Part shown: positions 19,629-27,734 of the stretch, one piece after another
Numbering within the stretch: position 1 is the stretch's first letter
Layout: the number at the start of each line of letters is the position of its first letter
Origin: Roseomonas sp. OT10
Lineage (GTDB): Bacteria > Pseudomonadota > Alphaproteobacteria > Acetobacterales > Acetobacteraceae
Length of the DNA stretch: 64,000 nucleotides
NCBI RefSeq assembly: GCF_020991085.1
Contig: NZ_CP087719.1
Location: 1,880,001 to 1,944,000, forward strand
Reading direction: 5' to 3'
Made by a program: the position numbers and the translations under genes
The notes under the pieces: model-generated
The model's input: only the letters and a program-made list of their open reading frames with translations
The model's database searches: none
What the model was told of the DNA's origin: nothing

Positions 19629-20573
19629 CTAGTCCACCAGGATGCGGGCCTCCGATACGCCGCTCCGCAGCACTTGCTCAAGGGCGCGATCGGCCGCCGC
19701 AACATCCGGAAACGGTCCGAGGCGAACGCGCCACTCCGCGCGGCGTCCGGAGCCCACCGCCTCCGCCCGCGCGCCGGGAATGCGGGCCGCCTGGCGCCGG
19801 GCCCCGTCGGCGCCGGTGAAGCTGCCGAGCTGCACGACGAGCCGCCCCGGCATGGCCGGGCCGGAGAGCAGCGTCTCCGGCAGGCGCAGCGGCGGAAGCT
19901 CCGCGCCCGTCTCACGGGCCGGCGACGCCGCGGCTGCCGGGGCACGCCCCTCGCGCCGGACCGCCGCCTGTTGCGCCCCGGGCGGCGGGGCCAGGTCCTC
20001 GCGCTGCACGGCCACGGTGGCGGCGGTCGCGACGGCCAGGGCCGGCGCCTCGCCCGGCGCCCGCGGCAGCCCGACGGCCAGGGCCCGGGAGGGCTCGCCC
20101 TCCACCGCCACGCGCAGCTGGGCCGGGCGCCCCGGGCTCATGCCCAGCAGCTCGGCGGCGCGCCTCGACACCGCGAGCACCCGGCCGGGGTCGGCCGGGC
20201 CGCGGTCATTGGCGCGCAGCAGGAGGATGCGGCCATTCTCCAGGTTGGTGACCCGCAGGATGGCGGGAAGCTGCAGCGTCCGGTGCGCGGCGGTCAGCGC
20301 GGCGGGGTCGTAGACCTCGCCATTGGCGGTGCGGCGCCCGGCGGCTGCCTCGGCGATCACCGTGCCCAGCCCCGTCTCGACCAGGCCGAAATCCTCGCGC
20401 GGGTAGGACCAGACGCCGCCGAGGCTGTAGGGCTGGCCCAGCAGGTACACCGGCTCCGGCGTCGCCGGGGGCGGCGGCGCCCCGCAGCCCGCGAGCAGGA
20501 CGAGCCCCATCCCCGCCACGGCGGCCAGGGCGGCGAGCCCGGCCCCGGCACGGCGGGCCGGGCCCCCGGTCAC
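19629..20573 (-). CDS. rlpA: RlpA-like lipoprotein with C-terminal SPOR domain
   Basis: Septal or rare lipoprotein A family, outer-membrane lytic transglycosylases that act on stripped glycan. The GTG start at 20573 overlaps the mltB stop. The lipobox LLAGC places the lipidated cysteine at about 30. The double-psi beta-barrel has RTANGEVYD, LTAAHRTLQLP and RANDRGPADPGR, keeping the Glu, His and Asp expected for catalysis. The usual ASWYG-x-HG stretch reads GTVIAEAAAGRR, so the first motif is degenerate. A Pro/Ala linker leads to a SPOR domain (GRLVVQLGSFTGADGARR and the C-terminal LGPFPDVAAADRAL) for septal glycan binding. Length is 314 aa. Confidence 0.9.
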   Translation of the reverse strand: MTGGPARRAGAGLAALAAVAGMGLVLLAGCGAPPPPATPEPVYLLGQPYSLGGVWSYPREDFGLVETGLGTVIAEAAAGRRTANGEVYDPAALTAAHRTLQLPAILRVTNLENGRILLLRANDRGPADPGRVLAVSRRAAELLGMSPGRPAQLRVAVEGEPSRALAVGLPRAPGEAPALAVATAATVAVQREDLAPPPGAQQAAVRREGRAPAAAASPARETGAELPPLRLPETLLSGPAMPGRLVVQLGSFTGADGARRQAARIPGARAEAVGSGRRAEWRVRLGPFPDVAAADRALEQVLRSGVSEARILVD

Positions 20574-21565
20574 GCCACGAGATCCGCCAGCATCCCCACG
20601 GCCAGCGCGTAGAAGTCGGAGGGGTTGTAGCGCCGGATGACGTTGAAGTTCTGGTAGACCACGAAAGCCTGCCCGCTGGTGCCGCGCGGCACCACGATCC
20701 CGGCCGGCTGGTCGAAGGCCGGCAGCGGCCCGCCATCCGCCTGCCGCACGCCCAGCCGCGACCACTCGGCCAGCGGCTTGCGGTTGTCGCGGCTCAGCCC
20801 CGAGGGGTCCAGGCCGGCCGGCAGCAGCACCTCCCGTCCCCAGCGCTCGCCGCTCCGCCAGCCGCTCTTGGACAGGTAGTTGGCGATGGAGCCCAGCGCG
20901 TCGGCGCGGTCGTCCCAGATATCCTTCCGGCCGTCATTGTCGAAATCCACCGCCAGCCGGTTGAAGCTGCTCGGCATGAACTGCGGCTGGCCCATCGCGC
21001 CGGCATAGGAGCCGCGCATCCGCTCGACGCTGACATGACCGGCATCGAGGATCTTCAGCGCGGCCAGCAGTTCGCCCCGGAAGAAGGAGGCGCGGCGGCC
21101 CTCCCAGGCCAGCGTGGCCAGGGCCTCGATCACGTTGAAGTTGCCGGTGAACGAGCCGTAGTTCGTCTCCAGCCCCCAGATCGCCACGACGATGCGCGGG
21201 CTGACCTGGAAACGGTCCTCGATCGATTCCAGCAGGGCGCGGTTCTCCGCCACCATCTGGCGGCCGCGGTCGATGCGGGTCTGGCTCAGCCGGCCATCCC
21301 GATACTGCTCCCAGGTGATGGTGAACTCGGGCTGGCGGCGGTCCAGCTCGACCACCTTGTCATTGGGCCGCAGCCCGGCGAAGGCGCGCTCCAGCGTCCG
21401 CTGGGAGACGCCCGCCCGGCGGGCCTCGGCGCGGACGCCGTCGAGGAAGGCGGCGAAGCTGCCCGCTCCCTGGGCAAGGGCGGGTGCCGCGACCAGCGCG
21501 GCCGGTACGGCGCTCCCCAGGGCCTTGCACAGGGTGCGGAGGAGAAGGCGGCGGTTCGGCGGCAT
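20570..21565 (-). CDS. mltB: Lytic murein transglycosylase, MltB type
   Basis: Periplasmic lytic transglycosylase family 103 that cleaves peptidoglycan to anhydro-muropeptides. The start is placed at the ATG at 21565 (MPPNRRLLLRTLCKALG), which gives a signal peptide ending in APALAQG. An upstream in-frame ATG at 21643 would add 26 residues that do not look like a signal sequence. The catalytic Glu is at about 133 in WGLETNYGSF, and the GAMGQPQFMPS motif of the family is present. No lipobox is seen, so it is probably soluble. It is 331 aa and coupled to rlpA by a GTGA overlap, pairing two glycan-cleaving enzymes. Confidence 0.92.
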   Translation of the reverse strand: MPPNRRLLLRTLCKALGSAVPAALVAAPALAQGAGSFAAFLDGVRAEARRAGVSQRTLERAFAGLRPNDKVVELDRRQPEFTITWEQYRDGRLSQTRIDRGRQMVAENRALLESIEDRFQVSPRIVVAIWGLETNYGSFTGNFNVIEALATLAWEGRRASFFRGELLAALKILDAGHVSVERMRGSYAGAMGQPQFMPSSFNRLAVDFDNDGRKDIWDDRADALGSIANYLSKSGWRSGERWGREVLLPAGLDPSGLSRDNRKPLAEWSRLGVRQADGGPLPAFDQPAGIVVPRGTSGQAFVVYQNFNVIRRYNPSDFYALAVGMLADLVA

Positions 21566-21802
21566 GCGGGAACAGGTGGCACTAGCGGCGCCGGACGGCA
21601 ACGCACGGGCTGCGCGGCGCCAGCGGCCAGGGGCCGGCCTCATGGCGGTTGAACACCGGGCAATTCAGATCATCAACGCGTGTGTGGCGCATCCCACGCA
21701 ACGGCGAAAATTCCCGCAGACAAGGAAAATCCCGGCCGCTTCTTGATTTCTTCACAACGTTACGTGCATGGTTCTGCTCTGCATGCAACCTAGAGATGCT
21801 GC

Positions 21803-22696
21803 ATGGCCACCGGCACTTTCGCCCACATTGTGTACCTGTCCCTGTCCGGGAGCGTCTTCACGGTTCAGGGTGTGGATTCGTCGCTGATATGGACGGTGGA
21901 CAGCAACACGCCCAGCTCGACCATCAATCCTGGCGACTTGATCGGCATCACCATCAGCGGCGGCGCCGGCACCTGGACCTATGAGGGCCAGGGCGTGGGC
22001 GGGCTCGTGGGATCCTCGTTCAATCCCGACCCGATCATGGGTGGGACGTCCTACTTCGCGCTCACCAACACCCCTCCTGCCGTGGGAACCACCTTCTCCC
22101 TGGAGGTGGACCCCTTCGTTCTTTGCTTCCTGTCGGGGACGCTGATCGCGACGCCGCGTGGCGAGGTGGCGGTGGAGGAGCTGCGGGCGGGCGACCTGGT
22201 GCTGACCCATGACGGGCGCGAGGCGCCGGTGGTGTGGCTGGGCCGGCAGACGGTCAGCACCGCCTTCGCCGATCCGCTGCGCGTGGCCCCCGTGCGCATC
22301 GCCGCCGGGGCGCTGGGCGAGGGGCTGCCGGTGCGCGACCTGCTGGTCTCGGCCGACCATGCGCTGCTGCTGGACGGGGTGCTGGTGCAGGCCGGAGCGC
22401 TGGTGCACGGCCGCAGCATCACCCGCGAGACGGCGATGCCGGAGCGCTTCACCTACTACCACGTGGAGCTGGCCGACCATGCGCTGGTGCTGGCCGAGGG
22501 GGTGGCGGCGGAGAGCTTCATCGACAACGCCGCGCGGCGGAGCTTCGACAACTGGGCGGAGCATCCGGGCGGGGCGGAGGAGATGGCGGAACTGGCGCTG
22601 CCGCGGGCGAAGTCGCACCGCCAGGTGCCGGCCGCCCTGCGCGCCCGGCTGGCCGCCCGCGCCGAGGCCCTGCTCCCGGCCGCCCTGGCCGCCTGA
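21803..22696 (+). CDS. Hint (hedgehog/intein)-domain protein
   Basis: The C-terminal two thirds is a Hint_2-type domain that begins at Cys108 in CFLSGTLIATPRG. AVEELRAGDLVLTHDG and PVRDLLVSADHALLLDG follow, with the His-containing block expected of the autoprocessing fold. Residues 1-105 are a beta-rich Gly/Thr/Ser segment with no signal peptide and no family I recognise. Hint domains of this type cleave the chain at the Cys and are common in secreted or surface proteins of alphaproteobacteria. No exported function can be assigned. It is 297 aa, lies alone on the plus strand, and has an AT-richer leader upstream (21650-21800). Confidence 0.85.
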   Translation: MATGTFAHIVYLSLSGSVFTVQGVDSSLIWTVDSNTPSSTINPGDLIGITISGGAGTWTYEGQGVGGLVGSSFNPDPIMGGTSYFALTNTPPAVGTTFSLEVDPFVLCFLSGTLIATPRGEVAVEELRAGDLVLTHDGREAPVVWLGRQTVSTAFADPLRVAPVRIAAGALGEGLPVRDLLVSADHALLLDGVLVQAGALVHGRSITRETAMPERFTYYHVELADHALVLAEGVAAESFIDNAARRSFDNWAEHPGGAEEMAELALPRAKSHRQVPAALRARLAARAEALLPAALAA

Positions 22697-22706
22697 CGCC
22701 GGGCAT

Positions 22707-22726
22707 GGGGAGGGCTAGCCCTCCCC
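22707..22726. terminator. Palindromic hairpin between convergent genes
   Basis: GGGGAGGGCT is followed directly by its reverse complement AGCCCTCCCC. It lies 10 bp after the Hint-gene stop and 15 bp before the end of the convergent lpxR-like gene. The symmetric hairpin could end transcription from both sides. There is no poly-T tract, so intrinsic termination is only likely, not certain. Confidence 0.6.
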
Positions 22727-22741
22727 GACCGCCCGCGCGGG

Positions 22742-23749
22742 TCAGAAGCGCACGGAAAGGCTGATCGAGCCGAAGGACTGCGCGCCCTTCTGGCCGTAGA
22801 ACTCCTCGGTCCGCAGCACCTGGGTATAGGCCAGGCGCATGCCCTGCCACAGCACCGCCACGCCGGCCTGGAGATCGCCCACCAGCGGCCGCTTGTCCAC
22901 GCTGCGCGAATCCCGCCAGGTGTTGCCATCCAGGAAGATGTCCCGGGCGATGGCGCGCCCCTCCACCCCCGCGAAGACGTACCAGCCGAACTCGTCGCGC
23001 GGGCGGATGAAGCCCGAACCGGCCAGGGCGGGACGAATGCGCACCGGGCCCCAGTCCGCGTCCAGCGCCGTGCCCAGCCGCAGCATCCCGCCGGCCGAGG
23101 CATAGGTCTGCACATTGCCCACGGCGAGGGTGACGCTGGGGATCGCCTCGGTCCGGATGCCGCCCAGCGCCTGCAGCGGCAGGCGCCAGCGGCGTTCCAG
23201 CAGCACGTCCAGCGCCGGCTCGTCCTTGAGCTGGTAGTCCCAGCCCTTGGCCGTGTCGACGTTGATCAGCCGGTGGTAGTTGTTCTGCACCTGCTCGCCC
23301 AGCGCCGCCGGGCCGACCACGCCGGCCTGGATTTCCAGCAGGGTCTGCGTCAGCTCCGTGGTGCGGCTGAGGCTGAAGGCGCCGTAGAGGTGCCCGGCAT
23401 AGGGACGGTCCCGCGGATCCGGGTTGCGCCGCTGCGTGTCCGTCGGCGTGTACATGTTCTGGCCGAGCGACAGGCCCCAGCGCAGCTCCCCCGGCCCCAT
23501 CACCCAGTCCATCTGCCGGTCCAGCCAGGCGAAGGGGCCGGGGAGGTCGGCGCTGGGCGAGCGCCAGGTCAGCAGCAGCCCGTTCGTGTAGTTGCGGTCC
23601 GACCCGCCGCCGAAGAGGTCGTTCTCCGTGGTCAGGCTCCAGGTCCCGTACTGGTCCGGCGGTGGCACGGAATCGACCGGGCGGGTCTGGGCGGCCGCGG
23701 TGCCGGCGGCCAGGGTGGGAAGCAGGGCGGCGAGGGCGAGGATGCGCAT
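22742..23749 (-). CDS. lpxR: Lipid A deacylase LpxR family outer membrane protein
   Basis: Outer-membrane beta-barrel of the LpxR family (DUF2219), which removes the 3'-acyloxyacyl group of lipid A. A signal peptide ends at about residue 20 (AAGTAAAQT). The hallmark ENDLFGGGSDRNYTNG begins at residue 42 and supplies the Asn and Asp of the active site. The second motif is GQNMYTP, then DRPYAGHLYG. The mature chain has many alternating amphipathic strands and ends in Phe (SLSVRF), the usual C-terminal signal for outer-membrane insertion. It is 335 aa from the ATG at 23749. The enzyme class is inferred. The catalytic histidine was not verified residue by residue. Confidence 0.85.
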   Translation of the reverse strand: MRILALAALLPTLAAGTAAAQTRPVDSVPPPDQYGTWSLTTENDLFGGGSDRNYTNGLLLTWRSPSADLPGPFAWLDRQMDWVMGPGELRWGLSLGQNMYTPTDTQRRNPDPRDRPYAGHLYGAFSLSRTTELTQTLLEIQAGVVGPAALGEQVQNNYHRLINVDTAKGWDYQLKDEPALDVLLERRWRLPLQALGGIRTEAIPSVTLAVGNVQTYASAGGMLRLGTALDADWGPVRIRPALAGSGFIRPRDEFGWYVFAGVEGRAIARDIFLDGNTWRDSRSVDKRPLVGDLQAGVAVLWQGMRLAYTQVLRTEEFYGQKGAQSFGSISLSVRF

Positions 23750-23803
23750 GCGGCCCCTCCCTTGCCTCGTTCCCCCGGATCGGCGCAAGGAGGGCCCCGC
23801 GCG

Positions 23804-23893
23804 GGACAGGTGGCCGAGCGGTCTATGGCAGCGGTCTTGAAAACCGCCGTGGGTGCAAGCCCACCGTGGGTTCGAATCCCACCCTGTCCGCCA
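23804..23893 (+). tRNA. tRNA-Ser (anticodon UGA)
   Basis: The acceptor stem GGACAGG pairs with CCTGTCC, with discriminator G and an encoded CCA at 23891-23893. The anticodon loop CTTGAAA holds TGA, read as UGA for serine UCN codons. A long variable arm (gtgggtgcaagcccac) is present, as in all serine tRNAs, and the T loop is GGTTCGAATCC. The 90-nt length fits. It lies alone in the gap between the lpxR-like gene and the polysaccharide cluster. Confidence 0.97.
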
Positions 23894-24056
23894 CCCGTGG
23901 CGCGCTCCGGGAGGCCGGTTGCAGCGGGCCGGCCGCACCGGGAAGGCCCGGACCTGGCCGCGCGAGTCGGGAATCCCCCGCCCCGGGGAGGCCCATGCCG
24001 CCCCGGCAGCGGCAGACAGGGCCCTGCCCCGCCTCCGACCAGGACCGGCCTGCTTC

Positions 24057-24106
24057 CCCCGCGAACAATTCGCTACCGCGGGGCCCATTTTGTTGCTTTT
24101 TCGGTA
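24057..24106 (+). terminator. Terminator-like hairpin and T-rich tract after tRNA-Ser
   Basis: CCCCGCG at 24057-24063 pairs with CGCGGGG at 24077-24083, and a smaller competing stem GCGAA/TTCGC lies in the loop. A T-rich tract (cattttgttgctttttcgg) follows. It lies about 165 bp after the tRNA and before the rml cluster, so it may insulate the two. Confidence is moderate because the distance from the tRNA is large. Confidence 0.4.
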
Positions 24107-24225
24107 CAACGCCAGCCGGATGTTGATTCCGCTTCGCCCTGGCCAGATTGCGAGGGCAGTTAAACCTCCGTATGAACTCCGCTCACCCCCGGCTCGGGGA
24201 GCAGAACGGGACCCGGCAGACAGGC

Positions 24226-24831
24226 ATGCAGCTCAGCACCCTCCAGGACGCGCCGGCGGTCCGCCGGTCCGGCAATGTCGAGGCCAGGGAGCTGGAGCTG
24301 CCGGGCGTGCTGCTGGTGACCACCCGGCGCTTTTCCGATGCCCGTGGCTTCTTCACGGAAACCTACAACCGGCGGGACTTCGTCGCGGTCGGCATCGATC
24401 ACGACTTCGTCCAGGACAACCAGTCCCTGTCCCGCCCGGCCGGCACGGTGCGCGGGCTGCACTTCCAGACCCCGCCGCATGCCCAGGCCAAGCTGATCCG
24501 GGTGCTGCGCGGCGCCATCCTGGACGTGGTGGTGGACCTGCGGGCCTCCTCGCCCACCTTCGGCCAGCATTGCGCGGTGGAGCTGCGCGGGACGGACGAC
24601 CAGCAGTTCTTCATCCCCGAGGGCTTCGCCCATGGCTTCTGCACGCTCGAGCCCGATACCGAGATCACCTACAAGGTGACCGACCTCTACGCGCCGGATT
24701 GCGACCGCGGCCTGGCCTGGGACGACCCGGAGCTGGGGATCGCCTGGCCGGTGGCGCCGGAGGCGGCGCTGCTCTCCGACAAGGACCGTCGCCAGCCGAA
24801 GCTGCGCGACCTGCCCCGGATCTTCGGCTAA
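24226..24831 (+). CDS. rmlC: dTDP-4-dehydrorhamnose 3,5-epimerase
   Basis: Third enzyme of dTDP-L-rhamnose synthesis. It epimerises the 4-keto-6-deoxyglucose at C3 and C5. The cupin-fold signature is complete: the catalytic His is at 79 in RGLHFQ, and [16 protein letters not shown] and the active-site tyrosine at 149 in TEITYKVTD are present. The start at 24226 (MQLSTLQ) gives 201 aa, near the usual length. In-frame ATGs at 24148 and 24172 would lengthen the N-terminus by up to 26 residues. It is the first of four adjacent rml genes, 13 bp ahead of rmlB. Confidence 0.93.
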   Translation: MQLSTLQDAPAVRRSGNVEARELELPGVLLVTTRRFSDARGFFTETYNRRDFVAVGIDHDFVQDNQSLSRPAGTVRGLHFQTPPHAQAKLIRVLRGAILDVVVDLRASSPTFGQHCAVELRGTDDQQFFIPEGFAHGFCTLEPDTEITYKVTDLYAPDCDRGLAWDDPELGIAWPVAPEAALLSDKDRRQPKLRDLPRIFG

Positions 24832-24844
24832 GGAGCGCCGCGCC

Positions 24845-25912
24845 ATGCGCGTCCTCGTCACCGGCGGCGCCGGCTTCATCGGCTCCGCCCTCGCCCGCCA
24901 CCTCGTCCTCGACCGGGGCGACGAGGTCCTGGTGGTGGACAAGCTGACCTATGCCGGCGAGCGCCGCTCGCTGCGCGACTGCGAGGACAGGCCGGGCTTC
25001 GCCTTCCTCCAGGCCGACATCCTCGACACCCCGGCCATGGCCCGGGCGATGGCCGGGTTCCGCCCCGACGCGGTGATGCACCTGGCCGCCGAGAGCCATG
25101 TGGACCGCTCCATCTCCGGCGCCGCGCCCTTCATCCAGACCAATGTCGTGGGCACCTTCTCCATGCTGGAGGCGGCGCGCGGCTACTGGGAGGGCCTGTC
25201 CGGCGCGGCGCGGGACGGCTTCCGCTTCCACCACATCTCGACGGACGAGGTGTACGGCTCGCTGGGCGAGACCGGCGCCTTCACCGAGACGACGCCCTAC
25301 GACCCGCGCTCGCCCTACTCGGCCAGCAAGGCCTCCTCGGACCATCTGGTCCGCGCCTGGCACGAGACCTACGGCCTGCCGACCCTGGTCACCAACTGCT
25401 CCAACAACTACGGGCCCTTCCACTTCCCCGAGAAGCTGATCCCGCTGGTCATCCTCAACGCGCTGGAGGGCAAGCCCCTGCCCGTCTACGGCGACGGCGG
25501 CAACATCCGCGACTGGCTGTTCGTCGAGGACCATGTCCGTGCCCTGGTCGCGGTGGTCACGCGCGGCCGGCCGGGCGAGACCTACAACATCGGCGGCAAC
25601 AGCGAGCGGCGGAACCTCGCGGTGGTGGAGACCATCTGCGACCTGCTGGACGGGCTGGCCCCCGACGGCCAGGGATCCCGGCGGCGGCTGATCACCTTCG
25701 TCCCCGACCGCCCGGGCCACGACCGGCGCTATGCGATCGATGCGACCAAGATCGCCGGCGAGCTGGGCTGGACCCCGGCCGAGAGCTTCGAGAGCGGCAT
25801 CGGGCGCACCGTGCGCTGGTACCTGGACAATGAGTGGTGGTGGCGCCCCCTGCGCGAGCGCGTCTATGGCGGCGAGCGACTGGGGCTCGGGGCCGGGAAG
25901 GCTCCGGCCTGA
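24845..25912 (+). CDS. rmlB: dTDP-glucose 4,6-dehydratase
   Basis: Second enzyme of dTDP-L-rhamnose synthesis, a short-chain dehydrogenase/reductase using NAD+. The nucleotide-binding motif is GGAGFIG at residues 7-13. The catalytic signature STDEVYG is followed by the YxxxK pair in [11 protein letters not shown]. The length of 355 aa fits the family. Its stop overlaps the start of rmlD (TGATG), showing tight coupling. The gene order C-B-D-A here, with the epimerase first, is one of several common orders. Confidence 0.96.
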   Translation: MRVLVTGGAGFIGSALARHLVLDRGDEVLVVDKLTYAGERRSLRDCEDRPGFAFLQADILDTPAMARAMAGFRPDAVMHLAAESHVDRSISGAAPFIQTNVVGTFSMLEAARGYWEGLSGAARDGFRFHHISTDEVYGSLGETGAFTETTPYDPRSPYSASKASSDHLVRAWHETYGLPTLVTNCSNNYGPFHFPEKLIPLVILNALEGKPLPVYGDGGNIRDWLFVEDHVRALVAVVTRGRPGETYNIGGNSERRNLAVVETICDLLDGLAPDGQGSRRRLITFVPDRPGHDRRYAIDATKIAGELGWTPAESFESGIGRTVRWYLDNEWWWRPLRERVYGGERLGLGAGKAPA

Positions 25913-26808
25913 TGCGCGTGCTGGTCGCCGGGAAGGTCGGGCAGCTCGGCCTCGCCCTGCGGACGCGGCTGGCGGAGGCGGGGCACGACGTCACCGCCCT
26001 GGGCCGGCCGGAGCTGGACCTGACCCGGCCGGAGACGATCCGGGCGGCGGTGAAGGTGCTGCAGCCGGAGGTCGTCATCAACGCGGCCGCCTACACGGCG
26101 GTCGACCGCGCCGAGGACGAGCCGGAGGCGGCCATGGCGGTCAACCGCGACGGCGCGCGCCTGCTGGCCGCGGCGGCGCAGGGCGCGGGGGCGCCCTTCG
26201 TCCAGCTCTCCACCGACTACGTCTTCGACGGCACCAAGGGGGCGCCCTACACCGAGGAGGACGCCACCAACCCGACGGGGGCCTATGGCGCGTCCAAGCT
26301 GGCGGGGGAGGAGGCGGCGCTGAAGGCCAATCCCCGCACGCTGGTGCTGCGCACCGCCTGGGTCTGCTCGGCCGACGGCAACAACTTCGTGCGGACCATG
26401 CTCCGCCTGGGCCGGGAAAGGCCCGAGCTGCGGATCGTGGCCGACCAGCAGGGCGCGCCGACCTTCGCCGACGACCTCGCCGCGGCGATCGCCGCGATGC
26501 TGCCCCGGCTGCATGCCAGCCCGGAGGGGGACCCCGCCTTCGGCGTCTTCCACCTCACCGGCGCGCCCTATACCAGCTGGTACGGCTTCGCCGCGGCAAT
26601 CTTCGGGGGCGCCGGAGCGCGTGCCCTGCCCTCCCCCGTGCTGCATCCGATCACCACGGCGGAGTATCCCACGAAGGCCCGGCGACCGGCGGATTCCCGC
26701 CTCGACTGCACCAGGATCGCCGCCATCCATGGTATCGCGCAGCCCGATTGGCGGCCGGCGCTGGAACGCTGCCTCGACCGTCTGATCGGCAGCAAGGAAA
26801 AGGTCTGA
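25912..26808 (+). CDS. rmlD: dTDP-4-dehydrorhamnose reductase
   Basis: Final enzyme of dTDP-L-rhamnose synthesis. It reduces the 4-keto sugar with NAD(P)H. The N-terminal nucleotide-binding loop reads GKVGQLG at residues 7-13, a variant of the usual Gxx[12 protein letters not shown] and YGASKLAGE supply the catalytic Thr/Tyr/Lys. The start is the ATG at 25912, which overlaps the rmlB stop. It is 298 aa. It is followed by rmlA after 2 bp. Confidence 0.94.
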   Translation: MRVLVAGKVGQLGLALRTRLAEAGHDVTALGRPELDLTRPETIRAAVKVLQPEVVINAAAYTAVDRAEDEPEAAMAVNRDGARLLAAAAQGAGAPFVQLSTDYVFDGTKGAPYTEEDATNPTGAYGASKLAGEEAALKANPRTLVLRTAWVCSADGNNFVRTMLRLGRERPELRIVADQQGAPTFADDLAAAIAAMLPRLHASPEGDPAFGVFHLTGAPYTSWYGFAAAIFGGAGARALPSPVLHPITTAEYPTKARRPADSRLDCTRIAAIHGIAQPDWRPALERCLDRLIGSKEKV

Positions 26809-26810
26809 CC

Positions 26811-27674
26811 ATGAAGGGCATCGTCCTGGCCGGGGGCAGCGGCACCCGGCTCTACCCGGCGACGCTGGCGGTCTCGAAGCAGCTGCTGCCCGTCTACGAC
26901 AAGCCGATGGTCTACTACCCGCTCTCCGTGCTGATGCTCGCGGGCATCCGGGAGATCATGGTCATCTCGACCCCCCAGGACCTGCCGCTCTTCCGGCGGC
27001 TGCTGGGCGACGGCTCGCAATGGGGCGTCCGGCTGGTCTTCCAGGAGCAGGCCAAGCCGACGGGGATCGCCGAGGCGCTGCTGCTGGGCGAGGAATTCCT
27101 GGCGGGCGGCCCCTGCGCCCTGATCCTCGGGGACAACATCTTCTTCGGGGACGGGCTGGAACGGCAGATGGCCGAGGCCAAGACGAGGCCGGCCGGCGCC
27201 TCGGTCTTCGCCTACCATGTGGCCGACCCCGAGCGGTACGGCGTGGTCGAGTTCGATGCCGAGGGCCGGGCGCTGAGCATCGAGGAGAAGCCGAAGCAGC
27301 CGCGCTCGGAATGGGCGGTGACGGGCCTCTACTTCTACGACGGCCGCGCGCCCTCCCTCACCCGGACCATGAAGCCCTCGGCGCGCGGGGAGCTGGAGAT
27401 CACCGACCTGAACCAGCTCTACCTGCGCGAGGGCTCGCTGCATGTCTGCCGGCTGGGCCGCGGCTATGCCTGGCTCGACACGGGCACGCATGAGAGCCTG
27501 CTGGAGGCGGGGGAGTTCGTCCGCGCCATCGAGAAGCGCACCGGCCAGAAGATCGCCGCCCCCGAGGAGGTGGCCTTCCGCCAGGGCTTCATCGACGAGG
27601 CGCAGCTCCGCAAGGTCGCCGCGCCGCTGCGCAACAGCGGCTACGGGCGCTACCTCGAAGGGCTGGCGGAGTAG
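26811..27674 (+). CDS. rmlA: Glucose-1-phosphate thymidylyltransferase
   Basis: First committed enzyme of dTDP-L-rhamnose synthesis, making dTDP-glucose from dTTP and glucose-1-phosphate. The signature loop [11 protein letters not shown] lies at residues 6-16, with [16 protein letters not shown] and the metal-binding [17 protein letters not shown] and [10 protein letters not shown] complete the sugar-binding site. The length of 287 aa is typical. It is immediately downstream of rmlD and is the last rml gene before the glycosyltransferases. Confidence 0.96.
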   Translation: MKGIVLAGGSGTRLYPATLAVSKQLLPVYDKPMVYYPLSVLMLAGIREIMVISTPQDLPLFRRLLGDGSQWGVRLVFQEQAKPTGIAEALLLGEEFLAGGPCALILGDNIFFGDGLERQMAEAKTRPAGASVFAYHVADPERYGVVEFDAEGRALSIEEKPKQPRSEWAVTGLYFYDGRAPSLTRTMKPSARGELEITDLNQLYLREGSLHVCRLGRGYAWLDTGTHESLLEAGEFVRAIEKRTGQKIAAPEEVAFRQGFIDEAQLRKVAAPLRNSGYGRYLEGLAE

Positions 27675-27734
27675 GCGCGGCCGGGGGACGGCCATCGCCC
27701 CCGGATCCCCGCATCAGACAGGACCGGCCCCCGC

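Noticed and set aside
21566-21643. Longer MltB start at 21643
   Set aside because: The added 26 residues are Arg/Ala-rich and would hide the clear signal peptide that starts at 21565.
21803-22696. Intein inside a larger host protein
   Set aside because: There is no C-extein: the gene ends soon after the Hint domain and no homing endonuclease block or C-terminal His-Asn splice junction is seen. It is better described as a Hint-domain protein.
24140-24225. JUMPstart/ops element ahead of the rhamnose cluster
   Set aside because: No GGCGGTAGC-type ops sequence on the coding strand was found. A related word occurs only in reverse orientation further upstream inside the terminator-like hairpin.
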